Shown: positions 15,240 through 24,340, counted from the first letter of the stretch. The stretch is DNA of 39,099 nt from Microcystis aeruginosa W13-11 (GCA_009995705.1 JAADBR010000023.1:1-39099); one strand, 5' to 3'. The notes: generated by a model from the letters alone, not told the origin. Numbers and translations are program-made.

Positions 15240-18155
15240 TTATTCATACCAAATCTCGGAACTTCCCGCACATTTTTCGTCTCTGAATAACCATTGTTGA
15301 AACACTTGTTCTCTACCGTCATAAGGTGTAACAATTTGATAAACTTTTAGAGATTTTTTAGCAATTCTCTGGCTGCCCTTGCTAGTTAATTGATAACCTA
15401 ACAAGTTTAAAAAATTACGAATAATCGTCAGAGGACGGGAAGTATTAGCGAGGTTAATCTTGGTGATAGTTTTAATCTCGTTGCGGTTTTTAATGGCGAT
15501 TTCCGCCATTTTTTGTAAATCAGCATCATGATTAGTTAATTCTCTTTCAGGGTCAGCTAATAATACGGGAATTCCTAACAATTCTAACGTCCCGATAATC
15601 ACTCCTAATTGACTACTATTAAAATCGGGAATAAATAAACTTCCGTGACCTGATTCTATCAGTTTACGCGCAATTAAAGCATCTCGATCACATAAAAATT
15701 GTCGCCCAATTGTCAAAAAGTAATGTAGGCGTAGTTCTTGATACCATCCCTGATCATCTTTAATTACTAATTGCGGTGTAACGGGGATTCCATAGCGTTT
15801 GTATAGGTCATATTTCCTGATAATTCTCCTTTCTTTTACTGACTTAACTAACTGTTTTTTTAGCAGACGACACTCTGATTCCGTTATCTCGGCAGCGCTG
15901 GCAATTGCCTCGCATTCAGAACGATAATTATGTTCCATAATTTCTTCAATTGCTTCCGTTAACTGATTAGTTACGTTTAGTTCTTCCTCCTGATTTCGTT
16001 CTTTAATTCTATGACCTTCTGCTTGTAAAATTCCTAGAATTGACTGACGATAATTAAGCATATAAGCATTGACTCGCACGGCCATTTTAGCCCAGCAGAG
16101 AAGAGATTCTGCCTGAAAAGTTGTATCTAAATCCTCCAGAGATTCTAAATCTGATTGGTGTAGTAAGCGAATATTAACCTCGGTTAATCGGTGTCCAGAG
16201 GTGAGAAGTTTGGGGATAGAAGTGGACCCATTGCCCACTTGATTAAATCCGTACACTGCTGACCAAATATAACGAGGGATATTCTCTCTAATTCTCCCCA
16301 AAAATTGGGCGATAGAAGTGGGATTCTGAATTCCCTGTGCCAAACACCAAACCGAGGAAAAGTGTTGCTGAATATCAATACTAATTCCTGTTTCGATCGC
16401 GGGACTAGCTAGAACTATATCATAGTTAAGCAACAACTGATTTAAATTGCCAATCGCTTGATAGGCAGCGTGACTAGAATCTTGCAATGACTCTGAGTCT
16501 ATCCGCAGAACTTTCTTGTGAGGAAATTGCTTTTTTAGATAAGATTCTAGGGTAATTGTTCCCCATTTACTGGTTAATTTTTGTGCTGATAGACAAACAA
16601 AGGGTTTGCCTCCGTCTTTAATATGTTTGACCAAATCATTAACTAGCCGTTGGGGAGTATTATCGGAGTAGTTATAAACTCGCCAAGCTTCTTGATAACT
16701 AGGTTTCCACTCGTTACTAATCAAGAAAGTTTCTAGTTCAATTGCAGCTAAAGAAGTTAAATAATCTAGGGAAATATCACTTAAATCAGCATCGGCAACT
16801 AGGACTTTACCCCCACTGCTGACCACAGTTTGCAGCAGGGACTTTAGGGATTTTAAAATTGCCACACGATTAGTTTTACAAGTATCCCCATTTAACCCAT
16901 GCCATAGAACCTGTTCGATCTCATCGATAATGATAATAGCTCCCTGCCAATCTTCCGCTTGAAATTTAGCTTGTGATTGGGGATGGAGAGAGTCAATACA
17001 TAAACCATAACCGTAAATTTGTGCCGCAGGATTATCTCTAATTTTGCTGATATAGTTTAAACCAAAGCGTTGACATAACTCCTCTACCAGTTTCACCCGA
17101 TGACCAATAACTAAAACTTTTTGTTGATTGGCAATAGCCTGTTTAACTATCCTGGCTAAAAACTCAGTTTTTCCCGTACCTTTAGCAGATTTAATCGCCA
17201 TTAACTGCGCTGATGTAGGAATAGAAATATCTGGCAAGTAACGGCTATTTAACTCTAGATGAGGTGGGAGAGTTAAACTATTTAAACTCGCTGCCTTCCA
17301 AATTTCCCAAGAGGTAGCTTTTTGATAAACTTGTTGGAAGTAATCTTCTCCTCGATTGATTAGTAAATCATCCACCCCTTTACCGTCAGCAGCATCCCAA
17401 GTAACCACCTTTACCTCACAGTTAGCCTGGGTGAATAGATAACCCATTCTCTGTAAAGCTAAATTAACCGCTTGCTGGGTTTTCGGTTTAGTTTCTTGGT
17501 CAAAAACTAGATAAATTTTTCGTCCGGAATTAGCTAATTTTTCTAGCTGCGGAATTAGATGAGATTTACCGATTCTCCTACCTAGTTCGTCCTTGGGAGT
17601 ACGATAACCATTGTGAATCCCGGGTAAAGCAATTGTCACATAACCTGCTGTTAGTAATGCCCCCGCTTTTTTCGCTCCTTCCGTAAGACAAATAGGTATC
17701 TCTGGATGTTTAATTACCCAGGACCAAAAACCGAGATCCTCTTGCGTATTATCCACTTCTTCAGTTAAAATATCAACAGTGATGGAGTGGGATATTTTTT
17801 GCCAAATTTTCAGGGGAACCCGCAAAGCAAAGACTCCCGTAGGGGTTTGGGGAGGATGTTCGTACTTAATCGGTTTAGCATTATCGAAGCTTAAACGAGG
17901 AAAATCGGGCTTAAAACAGCCCCAAGAGTCATAATTGCCCGTTAGTAGGTCAATTCCTGAACACCACCAACCGCCTTGACTGGTATGTTCATAACGCTTG
18001 AGAATACTATCCCTAACTCTGCCATCATTGCGTCGCGGTAATTCTTGGGAGTAGAGTAGGTATTCACTGGGAGATAACCCCGCTAAACCGGTGACATTGA
18101 GATGGATTAACTCCGCATCCACCCCGCTACCACGCCATTCTTCTAAATATTTCAT
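15240..18155 (-). CDS. CyRepA1-family replication protein (DUF3854, primase-helicase-like)
   Basis: This 971-residue protein starts at ATG 18155. Its first third is a DUF3854/Toprim-like module (PICLTEGAKKAGALLTAGY, ALPGIHNGYR, KIYLVFDQETKPKTQQAV). A superfamily-2-like helicase core follows, with Walker A SAKGTGKTEFLARIV at about residues 324-338 and Walker B AIIIIDEIEQVLWHG. LASPAIETGISIDIQ and AQFLGRIREN are late helicase motifs. This arrangement is the CyRepA1 family, first named as cyanobacterial plasmid replication proteins and also found on chromosomes. The frame is intact. It is divergent from nrdA and surrounded by chromosomal housekeeping genes, so it is either a domesticated plasmid initiator or an alternative chromosomal replication factor. 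Confidence 0.82.
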   Translation of the reverse strand: MKYLEEWRGSGVDAELIHLNVTGLAGLSPSEYLLYSQELPRRNDGRVRDSILKRYEHTSQGGWWCSGIDLLTGNYDSWGCFKPDFPRLSFDNAKPIKYEHPPQTPTGVFALRVPLKIWQKISHSITVDILTEEVDNTQEDLGFWSWVIKHPEIPICLTEGAKKAGALLTAGYVTIALPGIHNGYRTPKDELGRRIGKSHLIPQLEKLANSGRKIYLVFDQETKPKTQQAVNLALQRMGYLFTQANCEVKVVTWDAADGKGVDDLLINRGEDYFQQVYQKATSWEIWKAASLNSLTLPPHLELNSRYLPDISIPTSAQLMAIKSAKGTGKTEFLARIVKQAIANQQKVLVIGHRVKLVEELCQRFGLNYISKIRDNPAAQIYGYGLCIDSLHPQSQAKFQAEDWQGAIIIIDEIEQVLWHGLNGDTCKTNRVAILKSLKSLLQTVVSSGGKVLVADADLSDISLDYLTSLAAIELETFLISNEWKPSYQEAWRVYNYSDNTPQRLVNDLVKHIKDGGKPFVCLSAQKLTSKWGTITLESYLKKQFPHKKVLRIDSESLQDSSHAAYQAIGNLNQLLLNYDIVLASPAIETGISIDIQQHFSSVWCLAQGIQNPTSIAQFLGRIRENIPRYIWSAVYGFNQVGNGSTSIPKLLTSGHRLTEVNIRLLHQSDLESLEDLDTTFQAESLLCWAKMAVRVNAYMLNYRQSILGILQAEGHRIKERNQEEELNVTNQLTEAIEEIMEHNYRSECEAIASAAEITESECRLLKKQLVKSVKERRIIRKYDLYKRYGIPVTPQLVIKDDQGWYQELRLHYFLTIGRQFLCDRDALIARKLIESGHGSLFIPDFNSSQLGVIIGTLELLGIPVLLADPERELTNHDADLQKMAEIAIKNRNEIKTITKINLANTSRPLTIIRNFLNLLGYQLTSKGSQRIAKKSLKVYQIVTPYDGREQVFQQWLFRDEKCAGSSEIWYE

Positions 18156-18175
18156 CCTTGTCCTCTACTGGCTAG

Positions 18176-18191
18176 ACGCTATATATAGCGT
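18176..18191. promoter_or_regulatory. Perfect 16 bp palindrome upstream of the CyRepA1 gene, NrdR-box-like
   Basis: ACGCTATATATAGCGT is its own reverse complement and begins 21 bases before the CyRepA1 start. It agrees with the NrdR consensus acaCwAtATaTwGtgt at 14 of 16 positions, including all strongly conserved ones. It sits just downstream of a TAGAAT -10-like hexamer (minus strand, 18204-18209), a repressor-type position. Confidence 0.55.
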
Positions 18192-18482
18192 TTTTGTCCT
18201 ATTATTCTAGCGGTAAGCCACTAAATAGCGAAAAGAGAAAATTTACTCTCTCAGAGGTTCTCGGAGGAAATTTGACTTTTAATCCACTCTTGTCTTAAAT
18301 TATCGAAAAGTTAAGAACAAATAAAATCTCACCACAACCTCCTCGGCAGTCAGTCTGTTTTGTTACCAAAGAAAAAGCTTTTTGTCAAGCATACAAAAGA
18401 ACTATTTTAAGAAAATCGAGAATTTTCTGCGGAAAATGTCATCTAAAATACTGTTTTTAGGGAACAAAATAATCTTGGTCAT

Positions 18483-18551
18483 ACCACATATAGAGTGATA
18501 AGATTATTTAAGACGCTAGATGTTGTGTTTTCCCAGAAAATCTGATAGAAT
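18483..18551 (+). promoter_or_regulatory. nrdA promoter with overlapping NrdR boxes
   Basis: A promoter is formed by TTGTGT (18523-18528), a 17 bp spacer and TAGAAT (18546-18551). ACGCTAGATGTTGTGT (18513-18528) matches the NrdR consensus at 13 of 16 positions and covers the -35. A weaker 11-of-16 match lies at 18483-18498, starting 30 bases upstream, close to the paired spacing of three helical turns typical for NrdR. NrdR represses ribonucleotide reductase genes when dATP is high. Between here and 18191 the intergenic region shows no gene. Confidence 0.6.
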
Positions 18552-18607
18552 ACTCTAGTACAAATAGATTAATTTGTCAAGTTTTTTAACGCCGCAATTT
18601 CCCAATT

Positions 18608-21600
18608 ATGCAATCGAAGCCCTTGACTACTGCCGTCTCCATTCACAAAAATAACGAAGTAATACCCTTTCGTTCTACCCCTTTAGCTAATATGGGCAGC
18701 CATGGAATTAGAGTGATTCGGCGCGATGGTTCCACCACCAGCTTAAATATCGGCAAAATTCGCGACGTGGTAGAGTGGGCTTGTGAAGGTAAAAAAGTCA
18801 ATTCAATCGCCTTAGAAGCGGGTTTAACCACACGCCTGCGGGATGGGATTACCACTAGGGAAATACAGGATAATTTAATCAATTGCGCCCTAGAAATGTG
18901 TAGTCCAGAGGAACCGGATTGGCGCTATGTGGCGGGAAGATTACATATTTGGAGTCTGTGGAAAGATACCTTAGTAGTCCGGGGTTATCAATACGGAAAT
19001 TACGAGGAAACTGTCAAAACTCAAATTAAAAATCGACTGTACGACGAAAGGATTCTCATCTATTCCGAAGCAGAATTAAAAGAAGCTGGTTCTTGGATTA
19101 ATCCCGATTGGGATATCGATTATGATTACGCCGGGGCATTGTTAATCACTAGCCGTTATTTACTCAAAAATGAGTTACCCCAAGAGGCATTATTAACCTG
19201 TTCCTTACTGCTTGCCACTGTGGAAGAACCGGCTAATAGACTCCCCTGGGCTAAGAAATTTTATCAAGCAATTGCTCGAAGAAAAATCTCTCTTGCCACC
19301 CCAATTTTAGCCAATTTACGCACTCCCAAAAGCTCCCTAACCAGTTGTTTTATACTTTCCATTGACGACAGTTTAGAAAGCATTTTCAGCGAGATTGCTA
19401 ATGCTGCCCGCATCTCAAAAAATGGTGGCGGTGTCGGGGTGAATGTGAGTAGAATTCGCGCCACTGGTAGCTGGGTAATGGGGAAAGCTAACGCTTCTGG
19501 GGGGATTATTCCTTGGATTAAATTACTCAACGATACAGCTATTGCAGTAAATCAGGGGGGAAGACGCGCCGGGGCAGTAACTATCGGTGTTGACATCTGG
19601 CATTTAGATGTGCCAGAATTTCTGGAAATGCAGACAGAAAACGGTGATCAAAGACGCAAAGCTTATGATGTTTTTCCCCAATTAGTTATCACCGATGAAT
19701 TTATGCGTCGGGTGATAACTAAAGCCGAGTGGACATTAGTAGATCCCTACGAAGTTCGCACAAAATTAGGTATAGAATTAGCGGAACTATGGGGAGAAGA
19801 ATTTGAAGAGGCTTATCGTTTAGTAGAGGCTAATTTAGACGGAGAGATTGTCCTGTATAAAAAAATCAATGCTCGGGACTTATTTAAAAGTATTATGCGT
19901 TCCCAAGTAGAAACAGGAATGCCCTACATTGCCTTCAAAGATACCATCAATCGCGCTAATCCTAATAAACACGATGGCTATATCCCCGGTGTAAATTTAT
20001 GCGTTGCGGGAGAAACAAAAATTCTCACTGACCGAGGACAAATAGCAATCGCTGATTTGGTGGGGGAATATGTTAATGTCTGGAATGGATTGGAGTGGTC
20101 AGAAGTATTAGTTAAAAAGACTGGAGAAAACCAGCCTTTATTAAAGGTCAATTTCTCTAACGGAGAGGACTTGGAATGTACTTACTACCATAAATTTTAC
20201 GTTCAGAAAAACTACAAAGGAACCGTGGAAATTGTGGAGGCAAAAGACCTCAAACAAGGGGATAAATTAATTAAATACCAGCTGCCTCTCATCCAGTCAG
20301 AAAATGATCTTGACTTTCCCTACGCCTACACCGCAGGATTCTTTTCTGGAGATGGGAGTTACGGAAACAATGGAATACCAGAAGTTGACCTATACGGAGT
20401 TAAAAAAGAGTTACTTCCCTTATTGGCTATTCGTAACAAATATCGGGGAAATGGCTCGATTGAAAAAGGTACTTTTTGGAGAAAAGAAACCGATACCCTA
20501 GCGGTCTATCATGACAGTAAACAAGATCGAATCGTCTGTAAACTTCCTTTAGATATTCCTGGTAAATTTACAGTTCCTCTCAATGGTTACACAATTAAAT
20601 CTCGTTTAGAATGGTTAGCCGGTTTACTTGATGCCGATGGAACAGTTGCCTGCAATGGTTCTAACGAGTCTCTCCAGATTGCTTCTGTTAACCGGCAATT
20701 TTTGCTCGATATTCGCCTAATGTTACAGACTTTAGGAGTTGATTCCAAAGTTACTTTTATGGATGACGGTGGCTATAAATTGATGCCAAATGGAAAGGGA
20801 AATTATCAAGAATATCTCTGTCAACCAAAATATCGTTTACTGATTAATTCTGTCGGACTATTTCAACTTGGTCAATTGGGACTTAAAACCCATCGCTTAC
20901 AATGGACTTTAAAAGAACCCCAACGTTCGGCCACTCAGTTTATCCGCATTGAATCGGTAGAGTTAACCTGTCGTCGAGATGACACCTACTGTTTTACAGA
21001 ACCCAAGCGTCATCTGGGAATGTTTAACGGCATTCTAACAGGACAATGCACCGAATCTTTTAGCAATGTCACCCCCGATAAAACTGCCCATTGCTGTAAT
21101 TTAGTTAGCCTTAATTTAGCCAACATCGATAGGGAAGAAATCGCGTCTAATTGTCAAATCGCTGTCAGGATTCTCGACAATACTATCGATATTACTAATC
21201 CTCCCTTTGATAATGCTAAAAACCACAACGATAAATATCGCACTATTGGGGTAGGGGCGATGGGATTGGCTGACTGGTTAGCTAAACGGAAATTATCCTA
21301 CAATAACCTGTCAGAAATTAGTAATTTATTTGAAGAAATTGGCTATTGGTGTACCTATTCCTCGATGGAATTAGCCAAAGAACGCGGCGCTTATCAAGCT
21401 TTCTTGGGTAGTGAATGGAGTCAAGGTAAATTAATCGGTGCTAAACCAGTGGAATGGTTTTTAAATAACGCAGTGCAACCGCAAAGATGGCAACAATTAG
21501 CAACAGATATTCAACGATTTGGCATCCGTAATTCCCATATTACCGCCATTGCTCCTAATACTTCCTCCAGTTTGGTACAGGGATGTACCGCTAGTGTTTT

Positions 21601-21967
21601 GCCGGTTTATAGTCGCTTTTTCTACGATAAATGGGCAAAAGGGACTGTTCCCATCGCACCACCTTTTATTGAAGAAGCTTTCTGGTTTTATCCGGAGAAT
21701 AAAAATCTTGAACAGCAACAAGTGGTGAAAGCGATCGCTACTATGCAAGAATGGATTGATACGGGGATTTCTATGGAGTTATTATTCAACCTCAATGAAG
21801 GGGTTTACTTTCCCGCAGAACCTAACCGTTGTCTCACTGCTAAAGATATCTTTGATACTCTAATCATGGCGTGGGAATTGGGGTGTAAAGCGATTTATTA
21901 TGTCCGCACCGTACAAAAGGACAATTTTCGAGAGTCTGACGATAGTTGTTCTAGTTGCGCTAATTAA
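18608..21967 (+). CDS. nrdA: Ribonucleotide reductase class I alpha subunit NrdA, intein-containing precursor
   Basis: This is a 1119-residue precursor. Removing the intein (465-813) leaves about 770 residues, normal for NrdA. An ATP-cone lies at about 32-115 (RVIRRDGSTTSLNIGKIRDVVEWA), giving dATP/ATP activity control. The barrel follows, with C247 in SSLTSCFIL (first redox cysteine) and NGGGVGVNVS. The active-site finger loop NL-[intein]-C814-T-E816 corresponds to E. coli N437, C439 (thiyl radical) and E441. HCCN at 828-831 holds the second redox cysteine. The C-terminal tail DDSCSSCAN carries the shuttle pair. It reduces ribonucleotides to deoxyribonucleotides with NrdB, encoded at 32643-34610. 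It has its own promoter and terminator. Confidence 0.93.
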   Translation: MQSKPLTTAVSIHKNNEVIPFRSTPLANMGSHGIRVIRRDGSTTSLNIGKIRDVVEWACEGKKVNSIALEAGLTTRLRDGITTREIQDNLINCALEMCSPEEPDWRYVAGRLHIWSLWKDTLVVRGYQYGNYEETVKTQIKNRLYDERILIYSEAELKEAGSWINPDWDIDYDYAGALLITSRYLLKNELPQEALLTCSLLLATVEEPANRLPWAKKFYQAIARRKISLATPILANLRTPKSSLTSCFILSIDDSLESIFSEIANAARISKNGGGVGVNVSRIRATGSWVMGKANASGGIIPWIKLLNDTAIAVNQGGRRAGAVTIGVDIWHLDVPEFLEMQTENGDQRRKAYDVFPQLVITDEFMRRVITKAEWTLVDPYEVRTKLGIELAELWGEEFEEAYRLVEANLDGEIVLYKKINARDLFKSIMRSQVETGMPYIAFKDTINRANPNKHDGYIPGVNLCVAGETKILTDRGQIAIADLVGEYVNVWNGLEWSEVLVKKTGENQPLLKVNFSNGEDLECTYYHKFYVQKNYKGTVEIVEAKDLKQGDKLIKYQLPLIQSENDLDFPYAYTAGFFSGDGSYGNNGIPEVDLYGVKKELLPLLAIRNKYRGNGSIEKGTFWRKETDTLAVYHDSKQDRIVCKLPLDIPGKFTVPLNGYTIKSRLEWLAGLLDADGTVACNGSNESLQIASVNRQFLLDIRLMLQTLGVDSKVTFMDDGGYKLMPNGKGNYQEYLCQPKYRLLINSVGLFQLGQLGLKTHRLQWTLKEPQRSATQFIRIESVELTCRRDDTYCFTEPKRHLGMFNGILTGQCTESFSNVTPDKTAHCCNLVSLNLANIDREEIASNCQIAVRILDNTIDITNPPFDNAKNHNDKYRTIGVGAMGLADWLAKRKLSYNNLSEISNLFEEIGYWCTYSSMELAKERGAYQAFLGSEWSQGKLIGAKPVEWFLNNAVQPQRWQQLATDIQRFGIRNSHITAIAPNTSSSLVQGCTASVLPVYSRFFYDKWAKGTVPIAPPFIEEAFWFYPENKNLEQQQVVKAIATMQEWIDTGISMELLFNLNEGVYFPAEPNRCLTAKDIFDTLIMAWELGCKAIYYVRTVQKDNFRESDDSCSSCAN
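20000..21046 (+). mobile_element. LAGLIDADG intein inside NrdA
   Basis: These 349 residues (465-813) are absent from ordinary NrdA. Block A is C465-VAGETKILTDRG. Block B is GEDLECTYYHKFYV with its histidine. Two LAGLIDADG motifs are present: TAGFFSGDG at about 575-583 and LAGLLDADG at 670-678. The end is RRDDTYCFTEPKRHLGMFNGILTGQ split from C814. The last residue is Gln rather than the usual Asn, and the preceding residue is Gly rather than His. Gln-terminated inteins are known, so splicing is plausible, perhaps slower. Both endonuclease acidic residues are present and the frame is uninterrupted, so the intein may still home. The +1 residue used for splicing is the enzyme's own catalytic cysteine. 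Confidence 0.92.
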
Positions 21968-21973
21968 AGTTAA

Positions 21974-22006
21974 CTTGGGTGGGCAATGCCCACCTTAATT
22001 TTTTTA
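21974..22006 (+). terminator. Terminator of nrdA
   Basis: GGTGGGC (21978-21984) pairs with GCCCACC (21988-21994) around AAT. A T-rich run follows within ten bases. It begins seven bases after the nrdA stop. Confidence 0.75.
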
Positions 22007-22047
22007 TATAATTTAAAGTGAGTTTTATTGATCACCTAATCAAAGCT

Positions 22048-22509
22048 ATGGATAAGACTTTATACGAACAGGATTACTATCTCTGGTTAGAGAAAACCAT
22101 ATCTTTACTAGAAAATAATCAGTTTTCCGATTTAGATTTAGATAATCTCATCGAGGAGATTAAAAGTATGGGTATTAAGGAAAAACATACGTTAACAAGT
22201 TTATTGACTAGAATAATCCAACATTTGCTGCAACTTGCTTATTGGCAATCGGAACGTCAATATAATGCTAATCACTGGAAAGGAGAAATTACTATTTTTA
22301 GAATTGATTTATGGGAAGTTCTTGATGATAATCCAAGTTTAAAGTCCTATCTAGAGAATAGTTTTGATAAATGTTATCAGTCAGCCCTTCGTATCCTAGC
22401 TAGAAAAATGGGAGTAAAAATCAGTACTTTGCCCACGGAAAAAATTCTCACTCTTGCCCAAGCTTTAGATGATGATTGGTTTCCTGAATATGAGGATAAT
22501 AATCATTGA
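22048..22509 (+). CDS. DUF29 family protein, array copy 1
   Basis: From ATG 22048 (MDKTLYEQDYYLW) this is a 153-residue all-helical DUF29 protein. Conserved parts are LYEQDYYLWLEKTISLLENNQF, LDLDNLIEEIKSMG, LLQLAYWQSERQYNANHW and the final ALDDDWFPEYED. DUF29 has no established function and is greatly expanded in bloom-forming cyanobacteria. The GTG at 22018 would add ten residues not shared by the paralogues. It is the first of five same-strand copies directly after nrdA, and the most divergent in its second half. Confidence 0.82.
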   Translation: MDKTLYEQDYYLWLEKTISLLENNQFSDLDLDNLIEEIKSMGIKEKHTLTSLLTRIIQHLLQLAYWQSERQYNANHWKGEITIFRIDLWEVLDDNPSLKSYLENSFDKCYQSALRILARKMGVKISTLPTEKILTLAQALDDDWFPEYEDNNH

Positions 22510-22547
22510 TGATTTGGTTGGATTATAGTTAATTAAGGTGAGGGACT

Positions 22548-23024
22548 ATGGAAAAGAACTTATACGAACAGGATTACTATCTCTGGTTAGAGAAAACCAT
22601 ATCTTTACTAGAAAATCGCCAGTTTTCTGAGTTGGATTTAGAAAATTTAATTGAAGAAATAAAAGATATGTCCAGAAGAGAACGTCAGAAGTTAGAGAGT
22701 TTACTAACTAAACTCTTGGAACATTTACTTAAATTAACTTATTGGCAATCTAAGCGCGATTACAATAAAAACAAGTGGCGACGAGAGATTTTAAATTTTC
22801 GCATTCAAATCAAAAGAATTATTAGCAACAAAAAGGATGGAAACTATAATACAAACTTAGTATCTTATCTCACCGAGATTCTTGAGCAATGTTATGAGGA
22901 TGCTTGCCATCTATTTGTCGAAGGTTCTGGAATCGATAAAAGACTTTTAAGTGCTACACCTATTGGATCAATCAACCAAATTTTAGATGAAAATTGGTTT
23001 CCTGAGTTTCTCGGAGAGGATTAA
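22548..23024 (+). CDS. DUF29 family protein, array copy 2
   Basis: This 158-residue protein begins MEKNLYEQDYYLW. Its DNA from TATACGAACAGG to CTAGAAAAT (about 57 bases) is identical to the same part of copy 1, whereas the rest differs strongly. It keeps LDLENLIEEIKDMS, LLEHLLKLTYWQSKRDYN and ENWFPEFLGED. It is 38 bases after copy 1 and three bases before copy 3, so it is probably part of an operon. Function is unknown. Confidence 0.82.
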   Translation: MEKNLYEQDYYLWLEKTISLLENRQFSELDLENLIEEIKDMSRRERQKLESLLTKLLEHLLKLTYWQSKRDYNKNKWRREILNFRIQIKRIISNKKDGNYNTNLVSYLTEILEQCYEDACHLFVEGSGIDKRLLSATPIGSINQILDENWFPEFLGED

Positions 23025-23027
23025 GCA

Positions 23028-23480
23028 ATGAAGAGTGATTTATACGAAAAAGATTACTATCTCTGGATAGAGAAAACCATATCTTTACTAGAAAATCATC
23101 AGTTTTCTGAGTTGGATTTAGATAATCTCATCGAGGAGATTAGCGACATGGGCAAAAGTCAACGACAAAGCTTAAAGAGTTATTTAACTCGGTTATTAGA
23201 ACATTTGCTAAAACTGGTTTACTGGCAGTCGGAATTAGAATATAATCAAAGAGGATGGAAAAATGAAATTCGTAACTTTCGCCTACGAATTCAACAAATT
23301 ATTGAAGACAGTCCCAGTTTAAAGCCCTATCTATCGGAAATTTTCTTGCCCTGTTATCAAAATGCTCGTAAATTATTTCTGGATCTATCGGGAATGGCTG
23401 AAAATTTAGTCAGTTTAGCTCCAATTTGCACTATAGAACAGGCGTTAAATGAGGATTGGTTTCCTGAAATATCAAAATAA
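23028..23480 (+). CDS. DUF29 family protein, array copy 3
   Basis: This 150-residue protein begins MKSDLYEKDYYLW, with LTRLLEHLLKLVYWQSELEYN and SPSLKPYLSEIFL in the middle and NEDWFPEISK at the end. Its last 90 or so bases are almost identical to those of copy 4, with a single Cys-codon third-base change noted. It starts three bases after copy 2. Confidence 0.82.
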   Translation: MKSDLYEKDYYLWIEKTISLLENHQFSELDLDNLIEEISDMGKSQRQSLKSYLTRLLEHLLKLVYWQSELEYNQRGWKNEIRNFRLRIQQIIEDSPSLKPYLSEIFLPCYQNARKLFLDLSGMAENLVSLAPICTIEQALNEDWFPEISK

Positions 23481-23491
23481 TGGGAATAATT

Positions 23492-23944
23492 ATGGAAAAG
23501 AACTTATACGAACAGGATTACTATATCTGGATAGAGAAAACTATTCATTTTTTAGAAAATAATCAGTTCTCTGATTTAGATTTAGAGAATTTAATTGACG
23601 AAATTAGTAGTATGGGGAAAAGTGAGAAACGAAGTTTAGAAAGTTATTTAACTCGCTTATTAGAACATTTGCTGAAACTAGCTTACTGGCAATCGGAATT
23701 AGAATATAATCAAAGAGGATGGAAAAATGAAATTAGGAATTTTCGTCGTGCCATAAAAAGAATTATTGCCGATAGTCCTAGTTTACAGCCTTATCTGATT
23801 GAAATTTTTAACAACTCTTTTCAAGAAGCTCGTATTTCTTTTATCGAATTATCGGGAATGGCTGAAAATTTAGTCAGTTTAGCTCCAATTTGTACTATAG
23901 AACAGGCGTTAAATGAGGATTGGTTTCCTGAAATATCAAAATAA
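23492..23944 (+). CDS. DUF29 family protein, array copy 4
   Basis: From ATG 23492 (MEKNLYEQDYYIW) it has 150 residues. An ATG at 23480 overlaps the copy 3 stop as TAATG and would add four residues; the paralogues favour 23492. The central LTRLLEHLLKLAYWQSELEYNQRGWKNEIRNFR is shared with copy 3. The end is NEDWFPEISK. The frame is intact, the layout suggests co-transcription with copy 3, and function is unknown. Confidence 0.82.
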   Translation: MEKNLYEQDYYIWIEKTIHFLENNQFSDLDLENLIDEISSMGKSEKRSLESYLTRLLEHLLKLAYWQSELEYNQRGWKNEIRNFRRAIKRIIADSPSLQPYLIEIFNNSFQEARISFIELSGMAENLVSLAPICTIEQALNEDWFPEISK

Positions 23945-23982
23945 TATTGATAGAGGATAAAATTAAGTAAAAGTAGATAATT

Positions 23983-24066
23983 ATGGAAACGAACTTATAG
24001 GAACATGATTACTATCTCTGGATAGAGAAAACCATATCTTTACTAGAAAATCGCCAGTTTTCTGAG
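23983..24066 (+). pseudogene. DUF29 array copy 5, truncated and stopped
   Basis: The frame reads METNL-stop-EHDYYLWIEKTISLLENRQFSE and then leaves the family. A TAG replaces the tyrosine codon that follows Asn-Leu in the intact copies, and everything after the first helix is gone. It marks the decayed downstream edge of the array, at the upstream end of the glnA regulatory region. Confidence 0.8.
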
Positions 24067-24340
24067 GGGGTTCAAAGACTGATCGGGTTCCAACTATTTT
24101 TATTAATAAATATTTTAAGGCTCTTCCTACCGGGTAAGCAAGAGGGCTACGCCACTACTACCAAATCATTACCCTGGAAGCTTTTCAGTGAGCAGAAAAT
24201 CTCCGGACGGCCCGTGTTTGCACAAACGAACCTCCGTGTGGCAAGAGGCAGTAGAAGCTGATAGGCAAATTGCCCTTCGGAGCCATTACCGACCTGAACA
24301 AGGAAATTACAGATTTTTTCAAGCTAGGATTAGAGATTTT

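Noticed and set aside
22048..24066. CRISPR-like or simple tandem repeat
   Set aside because: The repeats are gene-sized paralogues with intact frames, not short regular repeat-spacer units.
24067..24340. Glutamine (glnA-type) riboswitch upstream of glnA
   Set aside because: The conserved glutamine aptamer core is not recognisable, and the segment lies upstream of the NtcA promoter, so it would not be in the transcript.
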